Below are positions 1-7,503 of a stretch of DNA of 64,000 nt, in pieces. How positions within the stretch are numbered: the stretch's first letter is position 1; each line of letters begins with the position of its first letter. The stretch lies in assembly GCA_963720375.1 (NCBI GenBank), contig CAVRFM010000004.1, positions 20,024-84,023 on the forward strand. The letters run 5' to 3'. Origin of the DNA: JAPLHP01 sp963720375 (lineage in GTDB: Bacteria > Chloroflexota > Dehalococcoidia > UBA2247 > RBG-13-53-26). The notes beneath the pieces are model-generated. The model was not told the DNA's origin. It was given only the letters and a program-made list of their open reading frames with translations, and did no database searches. Position numbers and translations under genes: made by a program.

Positions 1-110
1 ATAATATTCCGCTGATTGATTCTAGCTGTGATTCCTGTCTCGAATGTGTGCGGGTTTGCCCTGTGGGCTCCCTGGTTATCAGGGACGGCAAAAAATCTAC
101 TGAGGGGTGA
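1..110 (+). CDS. 4Fe-4S ferredoxin-type protein, C-terminal end (partial)
   Basis: Only the last codons are in the window, in the frame that begins at base 3 and ends in TGA at 108-110. They encode a complete cluster-binding motif, CDSCLECVRVCP (C-x2-C-x2-C-x3-CP), followed by a short tail. This is the bacterial [4Fe-4S] ferredoxin fold, an electron carrier or the Fe-S domain of a larger oxidoreductase; the missing N-terminus decides which. Its stop codon overlaps the GTG start of the next gene (GTGA), so the two are probably translationally coupled. Confidence 0.75.
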   Translation, partial: NIPLIDSSCDSCLECVRVCPVGSLVIRDGKKSTEG

Positions 111-961
111 GCAAAATGGGACTTCGCATAACTACTTTGAGTGAGAATGCGGTTTCATCAGCCATGCCGCGGGGACTGCTCGGGGAGTGGGGCCTGAGTG
201 TCCTGGTGGAGGCGGATAATGTCAGGATTCTTCTGGATGCGGGACAGAGTGTTTCTGCTGTTAATAACGGCGATCTTCTTGGCGTAGAGTGGACTCGAAT
301 AGATGCCGTAGTCCTCAGTCATGGACACTACGATCACACTGCTGGCTTGCGAAGGGCGCTGGGCAAGATCGGGAAGCGGGTGGGGGTGATTGCGCATCCT
401 GATGTGTGGACGGCGAAGTATCTACAGATAGCCAAGGATAAAGCCCCTGCCTATATTGGAATACCATGCCAGAAAGTGGAACTGGAAAGCCTGGGTGCCG
501 ACTTTCAACTCACTCACGATCCCGTGTGGCTGTCGGAGAATGTAGTCACCAGCGGCGAGATTCCGATGACTACTGATTACGAGAGCATCGACCCCGGTCT
601 TTACGTTGGAGAGGGTGGCGAGTTTCTCCCTGATCCTTTGGCGGATGATCAGGCCATCTTCATCAAGACAGATAGGGGGTTGGTGGTTATTCTGGGCTGT
701 GCTCACCGTGGGGTTATCAATACTTTACGTCATGCTCGGAGTATCACTGGCGTGGATCTTATTCATACCGTGGTCGGAGGGACGCACCTCATTCGGGCGT
801 CTGAGGCGCAACTGGAGATGACCATCGCTGATCTGAAAGGGCTTGGTGTGCAGAGGTTGGGGGTATCTCACTGCACTGGCATGACGGCAGCAGTGCGGCT
901 GGCTCAGGAGTTTGGTCAGAATTTCTTCTTCAATAACGCCGGCACACGGATTACCCTTTGA
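107..961 (+). CDS. MBL-fold metallohydrolase (COG1237-like)
   Basis: A 284-aa metallo-beta-lactamase-fold protein. The zinc motif SHGHYDHTAGL lies at residues 71-81. Later signatures are GCAHRGVINTL near residue 197, GGTHL near 223 and a final SHCTG. That combination is typical of the family containing the archaeal dihydropterin-ribofuranosyl-aminobenzene phosphate synthase and its bacterial relatives, most of unknown substrate. It is cytoplasmic, with no signal peptide. GTG at 107 overlaps the upstream ferredoxin stop. ATG at 116 is an equally good start because AGGGGTG precedes it at normal spacing. Coupling to a ferredoxin gene suggests a redox or cofactor role, which is inference. Confidence 0.85.
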   Translation: MSKMGLRITTLSENAVSSAMPRGLLGEWGLSVLVEADNVRILLDAGQSVSAVNNGDLLGVEWTRIDAVVLSHGHYDHTAGLRRALGKIGKRVGVIAHPDVWTAKYLQIAKDKAPAYIGIPCQKVELESLGADFQLTHDPVWLSENVVTSGEIPMTTDYESIDPGLYVGEGGEFLPDPLADDQAIFIKTDRGLVVILGCAHRGVINTLRHARSITGVDLIHTVVGGTHLIRASEAQLEMTIADLKGLGVQRLGVSHCTGMTAAVRLAQEFGQNFFFNNAGTRITL

Positions 962-983
962 GGATTATTTGTTATTAGTGAAT

Positions 984-1454
984 ATGGCAGGCATGGATAG
1001 GCTTGCACGTTTTTGGAAGGTTGCCCTTCTGGTGGCTCTGGTAGCCTTGCTTCTTATCAGTGCGGCAGGTTGCGTTATAAGTAGTGGAGGAGCCGAATCG
1101 AAAGTAAATTGGCTCTATAACACGGATGATGCCTTAAGCCGGGCGCAAAGTGAGAACAAGCCTATAATGATAGACTTTTATGCTGACTGGTGTACTTGGT
1201 GCAAGCGACTGGACTCAGATACCTACTCCGACGATAACCTGAGCGCTTTCCTGAACGAGAGTTTTATCTGCTTGAAGAGCAATACACAGAAAAGCGACCT
1301 ATATGGTAGGTACGGCATAACGGCGCTTCCCACAATTGTTTTTCTCTCGCCGCAAGGGACGGAGATCGGTGAGAGAATTCCTGGCTATCAACCTCCGGCC
1401 CAATTCTATCAGAGCGTCCAGGCGGTACTGAGCCAATGGAGTTCTCAGCGCTGA
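984..1454 (+). CDS. Thioredoxin-fold lipoprotein
   Basis: A 156-aa protein from ATG 984 (GTG 978 and ATG 993 are alternatives). The N-terminus has a charged start, a hydrophobic stretch and a lipobox ending AAGC, with the acylated Cys near residue 30, so it should be anchored on the outer face of the cytoplasmic membrane. The active site is WCTWC (Cys 70 and 73), preceded by DFYAD. The cis-proline segment ITALPTIVF follows. This resembles DsbD-gamma and TlpA-like disulfide exchange proteins. It sits directly upstream of a 48-aa Cys-containing membrane peptide and a NapH-like ferredoxin, so all three may form an extracytoplasmic thiol/electron-transfer unit. Confidence 0.85.
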   Translation: MAGMDRLARFWKVALLVALVALLLISAAGCVISSGGAESKVNWLYNTDDALSRAQSENKPIMIDFYADWCTWCKRLDSDTYSDDNLSAFLNESFICLKSNTQKSDLYGRYGITALPTIVFLSPQGTEIGERIPGYQPPAQFYQSVQAVLSQWSSQR

Positions 1455-1482
1455 TGATAGTGCGTGTAGGGAGACTCGGGAC

Positions 1483-1629
1483 ATGAAGTGTAATAGATTA
1501 CTCACTATTCGCTTAGTGCTGCTGGGCCTGTTCATTGTATCTGTAGCTGTCTTTGCGGCAGCCCAGTATGGCCTCGTTCAGAGCTTTGTCAGGTTTCTGT
1601 GCACCTCTTGCCTGGGACTGGGTGGCTGA
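1483..1629 (+). CDS. Small membrane protein with CxxC motif (48 aa)
   Basis: ATG 1483 to TGA 1627-1629 encodes 48 residues: a basic N-terminus (MKCNRLLTIR), one predicted transmembrane helix of about 20 residues, and a C-terminal tail FLCTSCLGLGG with a CxxC pair. A TAGGGAG ribosome site lies upstream. The gene lies 28 bp after the thioredoxin lipoprotein and 6 bp before the NapH-like gene, which supports it being translated and part of that operon. Function is unknown. The Cys pair at the membrane edge could exchange electrons with either neighbour, which is inference from position only. Confidence 0.65.
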   Translation: MKCNRLLTIRLVLLGLFIVSVAVFAAAQYGLVQSFVRFLCTSCLGLGG

Positions 1630-1635
1630 GGCTCA

Positions 1636-2411
1636 ATGAGGAAGCTAAGATGGTCGATACAGTTCCTTGCCCTGGCTCTGGCTAATATTGGCTTCATACA
1701 AATCCTGAAAACAGGCATCCCCTGCCCCTTCTTCTATTGCTACGGTTGCCCGGCAGCTGCCTTCGCCTGCCCCATAGGCGTCTTCCAGCATTATGCTGCT
1801 CTGCAGCAGTTCCCCTTCTATGCTCTGGGTGTGGTGGGCCTGTTTAGTTTGGCCCTGGGGCGGTTCTGGTGCGGCTGGGCTTGCCCCTTTGGCACAGTTC
1901 AGGACCTGGTTGCCTGGATCAGACGGCGTGATGACACACTCCGACTCCCCCGTGTTGCCTGGACCAAGTTTTTGATCCTGGGGGTGGTTCTACTTCTGGC
2001 TTGGCTGGCTGCGGAGACCCTCTTTTGCAAGGTTTGTCCGGCAGGCAGCCTCTTTGCTGCCATCCCGCACCGGTTTGTGTCACCTGAGCTTGACTTCGGG
2101 ACTTTCTTCTATGTTCACCTGGCGACGCTGGCAGTAGTGCTGGTGGCCTTCTTTCTCATCGGGCGGTTCTGGTGTTGCTACCTCTGTCCACTCGGTGCTA
2201 TATTTGGCGCTTTCAATCCGGTAAGCATATTGAAAGTGAAGGTGGACTTCAGTAAATGTAACCACTGTGAGAACTGCCTCAAGGTTTGCCCCCAGCCAAA
2301 ATCGAGAAACTGGAGGAGATAGAGAATTGTACTGACTGCACCCGCTGTGGCAAATGTATCGAGTCCTGCGGCTCAGAGGCAGTGAAAATCTCCGCCTCCT
2401 TCAAAGAGTAG
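1636..2411 (+). pseudogene. NapH/MauN-type membrane 4Fe-4S protein, frameshifted
   Basis: The first 228 codons (to a stop at 2322) encode a polytopic membrane protein with repeated Cys-Pro motifs (GCPAAAFACPIG, GWACPFG, CKVCPAGS, CYLCPLGA) and the first half of a double ferredoxin (CNHCENCLKVCP). The second half, NCTDCTRCGKCIESC, continues in another frame and ends at 2411. Frame is restored by one extra C in the five-C run at 2289-2293, giving about 258 aa, normal for NapH-type proteins. These pass electrons between quinol or thiol systems and periplasmic partners. The lesion may be an assembly error, so the gene may be intact in the cell. Confidence 0.8.
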
Positions 2412-2471
2412 TTTGCATTCTGCTCCTTGCTTGCTAGAATGACCCCAACAAGAATTATTGAGGTGATCAAG

Positions 2472-2777
2472 ATGGCAGTAGCAGAGATAAGTATTATTCC
2501 CATCGGCACAGGCAGCCCTTCTGTGAGCGAGCATGTGGTCAGAGCGGTCAGGGTTTTGCGTCGAGAGAAAAGCCTGAAGTACGAGATTACCTCGATGGGG
2601 ACGATTATCGAGGGAGATCCTGAGGCTATACTGAGGGTTTCCGGGAAGATGCATCAGGCTGTTCTTGATGGCGGTGCTCAGAGGGTGGTAACCACCATTA
2701 AGATCGATGACCGAAGAGACAAGCACCTGACCATGAGCGGCAAGGTGGAGTCGGTGAGGAAAAAGCTGGGGCGCTAG
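2472..2777 (+). CDS. MTH1187/YkoF-type thiamine-binding protein
   Basis: A 101-aa protein starting MAVAEISIIPIGT, which matches the N-terminus and length of the MTH1187 (UPF0045, DUF77) family. Members are small cytoplasmic alpha/beta proteins that form tetramers and bind thiamine or its pyrimidine moiety. The conserved blocks YEITSMGTIIEGD and TTIKIDDR are present. ATG 2472 is chosen because GAGGTGATC lies just upstream; an in-frame ATG at 2427 has no such site and would add 15 atypical residues. It follows the NapH-like gene by about 60 bp and may be cotranscribed. Confidence 0.85.
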   Translation: MAVAEISIIPIGTGSPSVSEHVVRAVRVLRREKSLKYEITSMGTIIEGDPEAILRVSGKMHQAVLDGGAQRVVTTIKIDDRRDKHLTMSGKVESVRKKLGR

Positions 2778-2809
2778 ATATCAGAGAGCCCTCTGGCCGC
2801 GTTTGAAAG

Positions 2810-3352
2810 CTACAACTGGCTCAGGATTTCCGCCACTCTGTGCGCTGTCGTCCCGGTCAGCGTAGCACACTTCTCGATGGTCTCCGGACCCCGTGGGCCA
2901 AAATAGTGATTAACCACTTCATTCATGTCAAACCAGTTGACACCGGTGATTTCTGAACAGACAGTACTCTTGAACATCGGCTTGAACCAGAGAGTTAGCT
3001 GGTGCGAGGGCTCGAAGGCCGGCAGGATAGCCTCAAGCCCCTGGTCGATGCTGGTTCGTCCCACTCTGGCGCTGATAAGTACGAAGCCAGTGGTCAATGC
3101 GCCGCAGGTCAAGCCGCAGCTGCCTCCACCCTGGAGACCACCTATCGCTTTGAACCAGAAGTCATCCCTGAGTTCCAGAACATCTTGAAATGCCTGGAAC
3201 ATCGATTGAGAACAGCCAAAACACTTCTTGTAGTTCTCGTATGCCAGCTTGCCTACCCTTTCCCGATTAGCCTCTGAACTGAATACCTCTCTGGTTCTCT
3301 CATCAAACTTCCTGGCGAAGTCGGTCATTGCCTCATGTTCCCCCGCTTTCAT
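2810..3352 (-). CDS. C_GCAxxG_C_C family redox protein
   Basis: A 180-aa protein with the diagnostic cysteine spacing of the C_GCAxxG_C_C family (PF09719): CFGCSQSMFQ with Cys 44 and 47, then GGSCGLTCGAL with Cys 79 and 83, and further cysteines near the C-terminus. The family is thought to be redox-active, often near Fe-S or selenium enzymes in anaerobes, but no reaction is established. The minus-strand start is supported by AAAGGAGG a few bases before the ATG at 3352. It is transcribed towards the redox group at 1-2.8 kb and converges with it. Confidence 0.85.
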   Translation of the reverse strand: MKAGEHEAMTDFARKFDERTREVFSSEANRERVGKLAYENYKKCFGCSQSMFQAFQDVLELRDDFWFKAIGGLQGGGSCGLTCGALTTGFVLISARVGRTSIDQGLEAILPAFEPSHQLTLWFKPMFKSTVCSEITGVNWFDMNEVVNHYFGPRGPETIEKCATLTGTTAHRVAEILSQL

Positions 3353-3534
3353 TTGGCCTCCTTTTAGTGATCTCTGGCATAGACTTTAGCATAACTGGTT
3401 TAAGTCCACCATTGGTTAAGCCGACTCCATTGTGCTCCTGAACGGTGTTACGGGACCACCCACCGTGATAGAATAAGCGGTGTTGCAGCCTGGAATGAAT
3501 AGAAACAGCCATGCCATTGTGATGGGGGTGCACG

Positions 3535-3990
3535 TTGAAAATTGGCGTTCTCTCTGATACCCACGTTGATTCACTCGGGCAGATCCCGTCCCCGATTCTG
3601 AAAGCTCTGGGTGAGGTGGACCTCATCGTGCATGCTGGCGATTTCACCGAAACGGCAGTGCTGGAGGGGCTCAGGACGCTGGCGGAAGTGAAGGCGGTAG
3701 CCGGCAACATGGACTCCAATGAACTCAAGAGGATACTTCCTCGGAAGGAGCAGTTCATGGTCGGCGGGAAAAGGGTAGGGCTGACTCATGGTTCAGGTCC
3801 GCCCTGGGGATTGGCAGGCAAGGTGAGAGATATGTTCGACAATGTGGATCTTATCATTTACGGTCATTCGCACCAGTTGGTGAATGAATACATCAACGGA
3901 GCTCTCTTGTTTAACCCGGGTCGGTGTAAGACCTCCTTCGGCATCCTGACCATCGGCGATGAGATAAAGGCCGAGATAATAAGGGTTTGA
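3535..3990 (+). CDS. YfcE/MJ0936-type metallophosphoesterase
   Basis: A 151-aa single-domain calcineurin-like phosphoesterase. All metal-binding blocks are visible: SDTH (D8, H10), HAGDF (D36), GNMDS (N58), THGS (H85) and GHSH (H111, H113). Members of this small family hydrolyse phosphodiesters in a Mn or Ni dependent way; the natural substrate is usually unknown. The start is TTG at 3535 with a GGGGGTG site before it. It precedes the Fur-type regulator in the same direction, but a strong promoter lies between, so it is probably a separate unit. Confidence 0.88.
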   Translation: MKIGVLSDTHVDSLGQIPSPILKALGEVDLIVHAGDFTETAVLEGLRTLAEVKAVAGNMDSNELKRILPRKEQFMVGGKRVGLTHGSGPPWGLAGKVRDMFDNVDLIIYGHSHQLVNEYINGALLFNPGRCKTSFGILTIGDEIKAEIIRV

Positions 3991-4079
3991 GAATGGCATA
4001 ATAACCGCAAGTTGGTGCCAGCCCCTGATGATGTGCGTAGTAGTCCTTGTAATGACTGGTGGCCCTAGGTTGTGCCCGT

Positions 4080-4098
4080 AATGCAATACTATTGCATT
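4080..4098. promoter_or_regulatory. Fur/Zur-type operator, perfect 19-bp inverted repeat
   Basis: AATGCAAT-ACT-ATTGCATT is a perfect 8-3-8 inverted repeat. It overlaps the -35 box of the promoter for the Fur-family gene and lies 55 bp before its start codon. Fur-family regulators bind AT-rich 19-bp palindromes of this architecture. The gene order regulator then ZnuABC makes metal-dependent autorepression of the whole cluster the simplest reading. Confidence 0.7.
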
Positions 4099-4120
4099 TG
4101 CTCTCTGGTTATGCTATAGT
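4092..4120 (+). promoter_or_regulatory. Sigma-70 type promoter of the metal-uptake cluster
   Basis: TTGCAT at 4092-4097 and TATAGT at 4115-4120 are separated by exactly 17 bp, a near-consensus vegetative promoter. The -35 element lies inside the right arm of the 19-bp operator at 4080-4098, so a bound repressor would block RNA polymerase. Expected transcription start is near 4127, 27 bp before the regulator's ATG. Confidence 0.65.
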
Positions 4121-4153
4121 TCGGCTGGCTGTTGTGGGGACTGGAGTCTGTAG

Positions 4154-4576
4154 ATGTCTTTCGTTGAGTATTCCATAAAGGTGCTGCGCTCCAGAGGCTA
4201 TAAGGTGACCAAGCCCCGAAAGCAGGTACTTGAGGCTGTTAAGAATGCTGCGGGGCCGGTGTCGCCCTATGACATTGAAAGAATGGTGCAGCAGCAGGGC
4301 GAGCATCTGGACCCTGTCACTGTCTACCGGGTGATAAACCTGTTGTGTTCCTTGAACCTGGTGCATAAAATCCTGTCACGCGGAGGATTCGTTAAATGTG
4401 ATCTGCTTGAGGAACCGGGCTGCCATCGTTTTCTGGTATGCCGTGGCTGCGGAACACTCCAGGAGTTCACTGATGATGCACTATGTCGTCAGGAGAGTCA
4501 GATTGCCCAGAGATTGGGATTTCAGGCTGAGCATCATCTGACTGAATCCTCAGGGCTTTGTCAGCGCTGTCGTTAG
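4154..4576 (+). CDS. Fur-family metal regulator, probably Zur
   Basis: A 140-aa Fur-superfamily repressor: N-terminal winged helix (residues 1-80, with TKPRKQVLEAV and DPVTVYRVINLL) and a C-terminal metal and dimerisation domain. Structural zinc ligands are two CxxC pairs, Cys 96/99 (CRGC) and Cys 136/139 (CQRC). The histidines EPGCHRF and EHH provide sensory-site candidates. It lies immediately upstream of a ZnuABC-type transporter, which argues for zinc (Zur) rather than iron, though manganese cannot be excluded. A 19-bp palindrome over its own promoter suggests autoregulation together with the transporter. Confidence 0.85.
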   Translation: MSFVEYSIKVLRSRGYKVTKPRKQVLEAVKNAAGPVSPYDIERMVQQQGEHLDPVTVYRVINLLCSLNLVHKILSRGGFVKCDLLEEPGCHRFLVCRGCGTLQEFTDDALCRQESQIAQRLGFQAEHHLTESSGLCQRCR

Positions 4577-4690
4577 GACGTCTTATGCAGAAGGGGGGCC
4601 TTTGTTTAGACTTGGTAGGCAACGATTTCGGTGCGCAAAATTATCAATAACGCAAGTGAAAGGGTCGAAAATATAGCAGCGGGACACAAG

Positions 4691-5614
4691 ATGAGAAGCA
4701 AATATATCTTGGTGTTAATGGTATCAATCCTCCTCATGCTGGTTCTGGTGGGCACGCTGTCCTGTCAGCCATCAAGCAGCAGCTCGAAGAAGTCAATTGT
4801 GGTTACTTACTCTATTCTTGGGTCTATTGTAAAAGAATTGGTTGGCGACAAGGCAACTGTAACTGTGTCCATCCCCAATGGACTGGACCCGCATGAATGG
4901 GAGCCATCTGCCAAAGACATAGAAGCGATAAACAAGGCAGACCTCGTTGTTGAAAATGGCCTCGGCCTTGAAGGCGGTATGGAGAAGACTCTACAGGCGG
5001 CTAGAGACAGCGGAGTAAAATTCTTCACCGCTTCAGACTACATCACTGTCCGCCATGTCGGGTCCGGAGAGGGGATTCCCTCCGGCGATCCGGACCAGGT
5101 AATCGGTGCGGCCGACCCACATCTGTGGATGGATCCGGTAGCTATGAAGAGCGTTGTCGAGGGACTGGCCTCTGAGTTGGTGAAAGACCTGAATCTGGAT
5201 GTCAGCAGCCAGGCCCTGGACTTGGAGAACCGGCTGGACAGCTTAGATAAAGAAGTGGCTGATACGGTGGCGGCGATACCCCAAGAAAACCGCAATTTGG
5301 TCACTGGGCATGAATCAATGGGATACTTTGCCCAGCGCTACGGTTTTAAGCTGGTTGGGGTAATCATACCCAGCCTATCGACAGAGGCTGATATCTCGGC
5401 AGAAGACTTGGCTGCGCTTAAGCAGGCCATCGAAGATAACCATGTCAAGGCAATCTTCACTGAGCTTGGCACATCGCCGTCGGTGGCCAAAGCCATAGGC
5501 GATGAAACAGGGGTACAAGTGGTTGAGCTTACTACACATGCTTTGCCCAGCGATGGCTCCTATTTTACGTTCCTCAGAAACATTGCCGGTGTTATTACCA
5601 ATGCATTGAAATAG
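4691..5614 (+). CDS. znuA: ZnuA/TroA-type metal ABC transporter substrate-binding lipoprotein
   Basis: A cluster A-I solute-binding protein of about 307 aa. From ATG 4691 it begins MRSKYILVLM and has a hydrophobic signal ending in GTLSC, a lipobox with Cys near residue 25. The metal-ligand histidines of the family are in DPHEWEPS, ADPHLWMDP and TGHESMGYF, with an acidic ligand expected late in the protein. The long His-rich loop seen in many ZnuA proteins is absent, so Zn versus Mn is not settled by sequence. A GTG at 4631 would add 20 residues before the signal and is less likely. It captures metal outside the membrane for the permease and ATPase that follow. Confidence 0.88.
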   Translation: MRSKYILVLMVSILLMLVLVGTLSCQPSSSSSKKSIVVTYSILGSIVKELVGDKATVTVSIPNGLDPHEWEPSAKDIEAINKADLVVENGLGLEGGMEKTLQAARDSGVKFFTASDYITVRHVGSGEGIPSGDPDQVIGAADPHLWMDPVAMKSVVEGLASELVKDLNLDVSSQALDLENRLDSLDKEVADTVAAIPQENRNLVTGHESMGYFAQRYGFKLVGVIIPSLSTEADISAEDLAALKQAIEDNHVKAIFTELGTSPSVAKAIGDETGVQVVELTTHALPSDGSYFTFLRNIAGVITNALK

Positions 5615-5630
5615 TTAGGGTTGTCATAAT

Positions 5631-6482
5631 ATGAGTGTGCTGGTGACACCGTTCTCATCCAATAGCTTTATGCTTCATGCTCTCATTGCCGGGGTTCTAG
5701 TTTCCATTGCCTGCGCTATTGTCGGCACTTTTGTTATCCTTCGTGGGCTGGCCTTCATCGGCGATGCGCTTGCCCACGGCGTATTGCCAGGCATTGCGGT
5801 GGCAATTCTGGTAGGCTTCCCGGGAATAATCGGAGCGGCTATCGGCGCTGTGTTCATGATCGGCGGGATCACTACAATTACGCAGCGATCCCGACTATCC
5901 TCGGACACTGCCATTGGACTCCTTTTCATCGGGATGCTATCCCTCGGCGTGGTGATCGTATCGCGCTCTAACTCTTTTAGCGGCGACCTGACCCGTATTT
6001 TGTTCGGCGAGATTCTGGGCATCGGTATCCCCGCTATCCTGATTCAACTCATAGCCACGATCATTATTGCGGTTATAGCTGTGATCTGCGCTCGCCCGTT
6101 CTTGCTGCTCAGTTTTGATCGTGAGCAGGCGGAGGTCGCCGGTTTCTCGGTCCGTCTTTATCACAATATTATGCTCCTCATGATCGCAGCCACTGTGATC
6201 GTATCTTTCCAAACGGTGGGCACTTTGCTCGTCTTCGGGTTGCTCATCGCCCCAGCTGGCGCTGGGGCACTCCTTGCCCGCCGGATAGAAGCGATGATGG
6301 CCTGGGCGATGCTCTTTGGTGTGTTGTCAATGTATTCGGGTTTGCTGATTAGTTATCACTTTGGCTTGGCCGCCGGTGCGTCCATAGTACTGGTGACTGT
6401 AGCCATCTTTTTTGTTGTTTTCATCATACAGAATATACGTCATCGTCGGGTAGTTCATCCTCAGGAGTTAAGACATGGATAG
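5631..6482 (+). CDS. znuB: ZnuB-type metal ABC transporter permease
   Basis: A 283-aa integral membrane protein of the ABC-3 family with about eight hydrophobic helices. Typical segments are AGVLVSIACAIVGTFVILR near the N-terminus, FIGDALAHGVLPGIA (the conserved ATPase-coupling region) and LLVFGLLIAPAGAGALLARR. It starts 16 bp after the binding-protein stop and its last 8 bp overlap the ATPase gene, the usual coupled arrangement. It forms the channel for Zn or Mn import. Confidence 0.9.
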   Translation: MSVLVTPFSSNSFMLHALIAGVLVSIACAIVGTFVILRGLAFIGDALAHGVLPGIAVAILVGFPGIIGAAIGAVFMIGGITTITQRSRLSSDTAIGLLFIGMLSLGVVIVSRSNSFSGDLTRILFGEILGIGIPAILIQLIATIIIAVIAVICARPFLLLSFDREQAEVAGFSVRLYHNIMLLMIAATVIVSFQTVGTLLVFGLLIAPAGAGALLARRIEAMMAWAMLFGVLSMYSGLLISYHFGLAAGASIVLVTVAIFFVVFIIQNIRHRRVVHPQELRHG

Positions 6483-7335
6483 TCCCAAAGAGGTTGTTGC
6501 TTCGTCGCCCGATGGAACTGGGGCATCCACGCTGAGCACTGACGGCCCCCCCTATATCCAGGCCAAGAATCTCAATATTGGTTACTCTAAGGAAGTCGTT
6601 GTGGCAGACATCGGTTTTGAGCTGAGACGGGGGGAGGCTGTGGCTCTCATTGGCACCAATGGTTCAGGCAAATCGACTCTTCTCAAAACAATTGTGGGGC
6701 TGCTACCGCTTCTGGGAGGCCAGCTATTAATATTTGGAATGCATCCCGGCAGTAATCCCCGCAGGATAGCTTATCTTGGTCAGTTCCATGCCTCTGGATT
6801 CGTTCTTCCTCTGCGTGCCATTGATGTCGTGCGCATGGGCCGATTTCCCTCACATGGATTATTAAGACGAATGGGCCACCAAGATGATGAGATCGTATTA
6901 TCTGCCATGCGTACCATGGGCATCGAGGAGCTGGCAGAGTGTCCATTAAGGTCCTTATCCGGTGGTCAACAACAGCGGACCTATCTGGCTCAAGTACTGG
7001 CTCATCAAGCAGACCTGCTGGTATTGGACGAACCGGCAGCAGGTCTGGACGCCGGTGGCAGAGAGCTCTACTTGCAGGCAATCGACAATGAACTTCGCCG
7101 TGGAGCATCAGTTGTTGTGGCCACTCATGATATCCAGGAAGAAGCAGCACTCTGCCACCAGGTAATGCTCCTGGCTCGCCGGGTAGTTGCTATTGGTACG
7201 CCGCAACAGGTATTGAGGCCCGATGCATTACTGGAGACCTTTGGTATAGTCGTTAGCGGTGAGAAACGTCTCCATGTGATCGAGGCCAAACACGGACACG
7301 ACGATGGCCATCGGCCGGGTGAGCAAAAAGGTTAG
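6475..7335 (+). CDS. znuC: ZnuC-type metal ABC transporter ATPase
   Basis: A 286-aa ABC ATPase. Walker A is GTNGSGKST at about residues 60-68, the signature is LSGGQQQR, Walker B is LLVLDEPAAGLD, and the switch histidine is in VATHD. The N-terminus carries about 28 extra residues before the usual start of the domain. The last dozen codons (HDDGHRPGEQKG) are unusual: the same DNA read in another frame encodes conserved permease sequence (see 7307-7472). The native C-terminus may therefore have been replaced by a deletion. The resulting tail is His-rich by accident or by selection. Confidence 0.88.
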   Translation: MDSPKEVVASSPDGTGASTLSTDGPPYIQAKNLNIGYSKEVVVADIGFELRRGEAVALIGTNGSGKSTLLKTIVGLLPLLGGQLLIFGMHPGSNPRRIAYLGQFHASGFVLPLRAIDVVRMGRFPSHGLLRRMGHQDDEIVLSAMRTMGIEELAECPLRSLSGGQQQRTYLAQVLAHQADLLVLDEPAAGLDAGGRELYLQAIDNELRRGASVVVATHDIQEEAALCHQVMLLARRVVAIGTPQQVLRPDALLETFGIVVSGEKRLHVIEAKHGHDDGHRPGEQKG

Positions 7336-7472
7336 GGTTTCAGAGGACATTGCTATCGTTATCTTCTTTTGTCAGTGCCATGGCATTGGGCGTGTTTTTC
7401 GTCGGACTCAAGGCGGGCTACAATATTGACCTTTCGGCTTTTCGTTCAGTCGCAACCGAGTTTGAATTGTGA
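7307..7472 (+). pseudogene. Relic of a second ZnuB-type permease
   Basis: Read from 7307, out of frame with the ATPase gene, the DNA encodes AIGRVSKKVRVSEDIAIVI. After a shift near 7360 it encodes FVSAMALGVFFVGLKAGYNIDLSAF, ending at TGA 7470-7472 (shown here as two adjoining pieces). These two pieces match the order of the conserved central segment of ABC-3 metal permeases (compare AIGLLFIGMLSLGVVIV in the intact gene at 5631). No start, N-terminus or C-terminus remains. It is best read as the stump of a duplicated or replaced permease left by deletion, overlapping the 3' end of the ATPase gene. Confidence 0.6.
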
Positions 7473-7503
7473 CGCAAATGAGGCGATGCGGTAAGGAGGG
7501 AGA

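Noticed and set aside
2427..2471. Upstream ATG for the thiamine-binding protein
   Set aside because: It would add 15 residues atypical for the family, whereas ATG 2472 has GAGGTGATC directly upstream.
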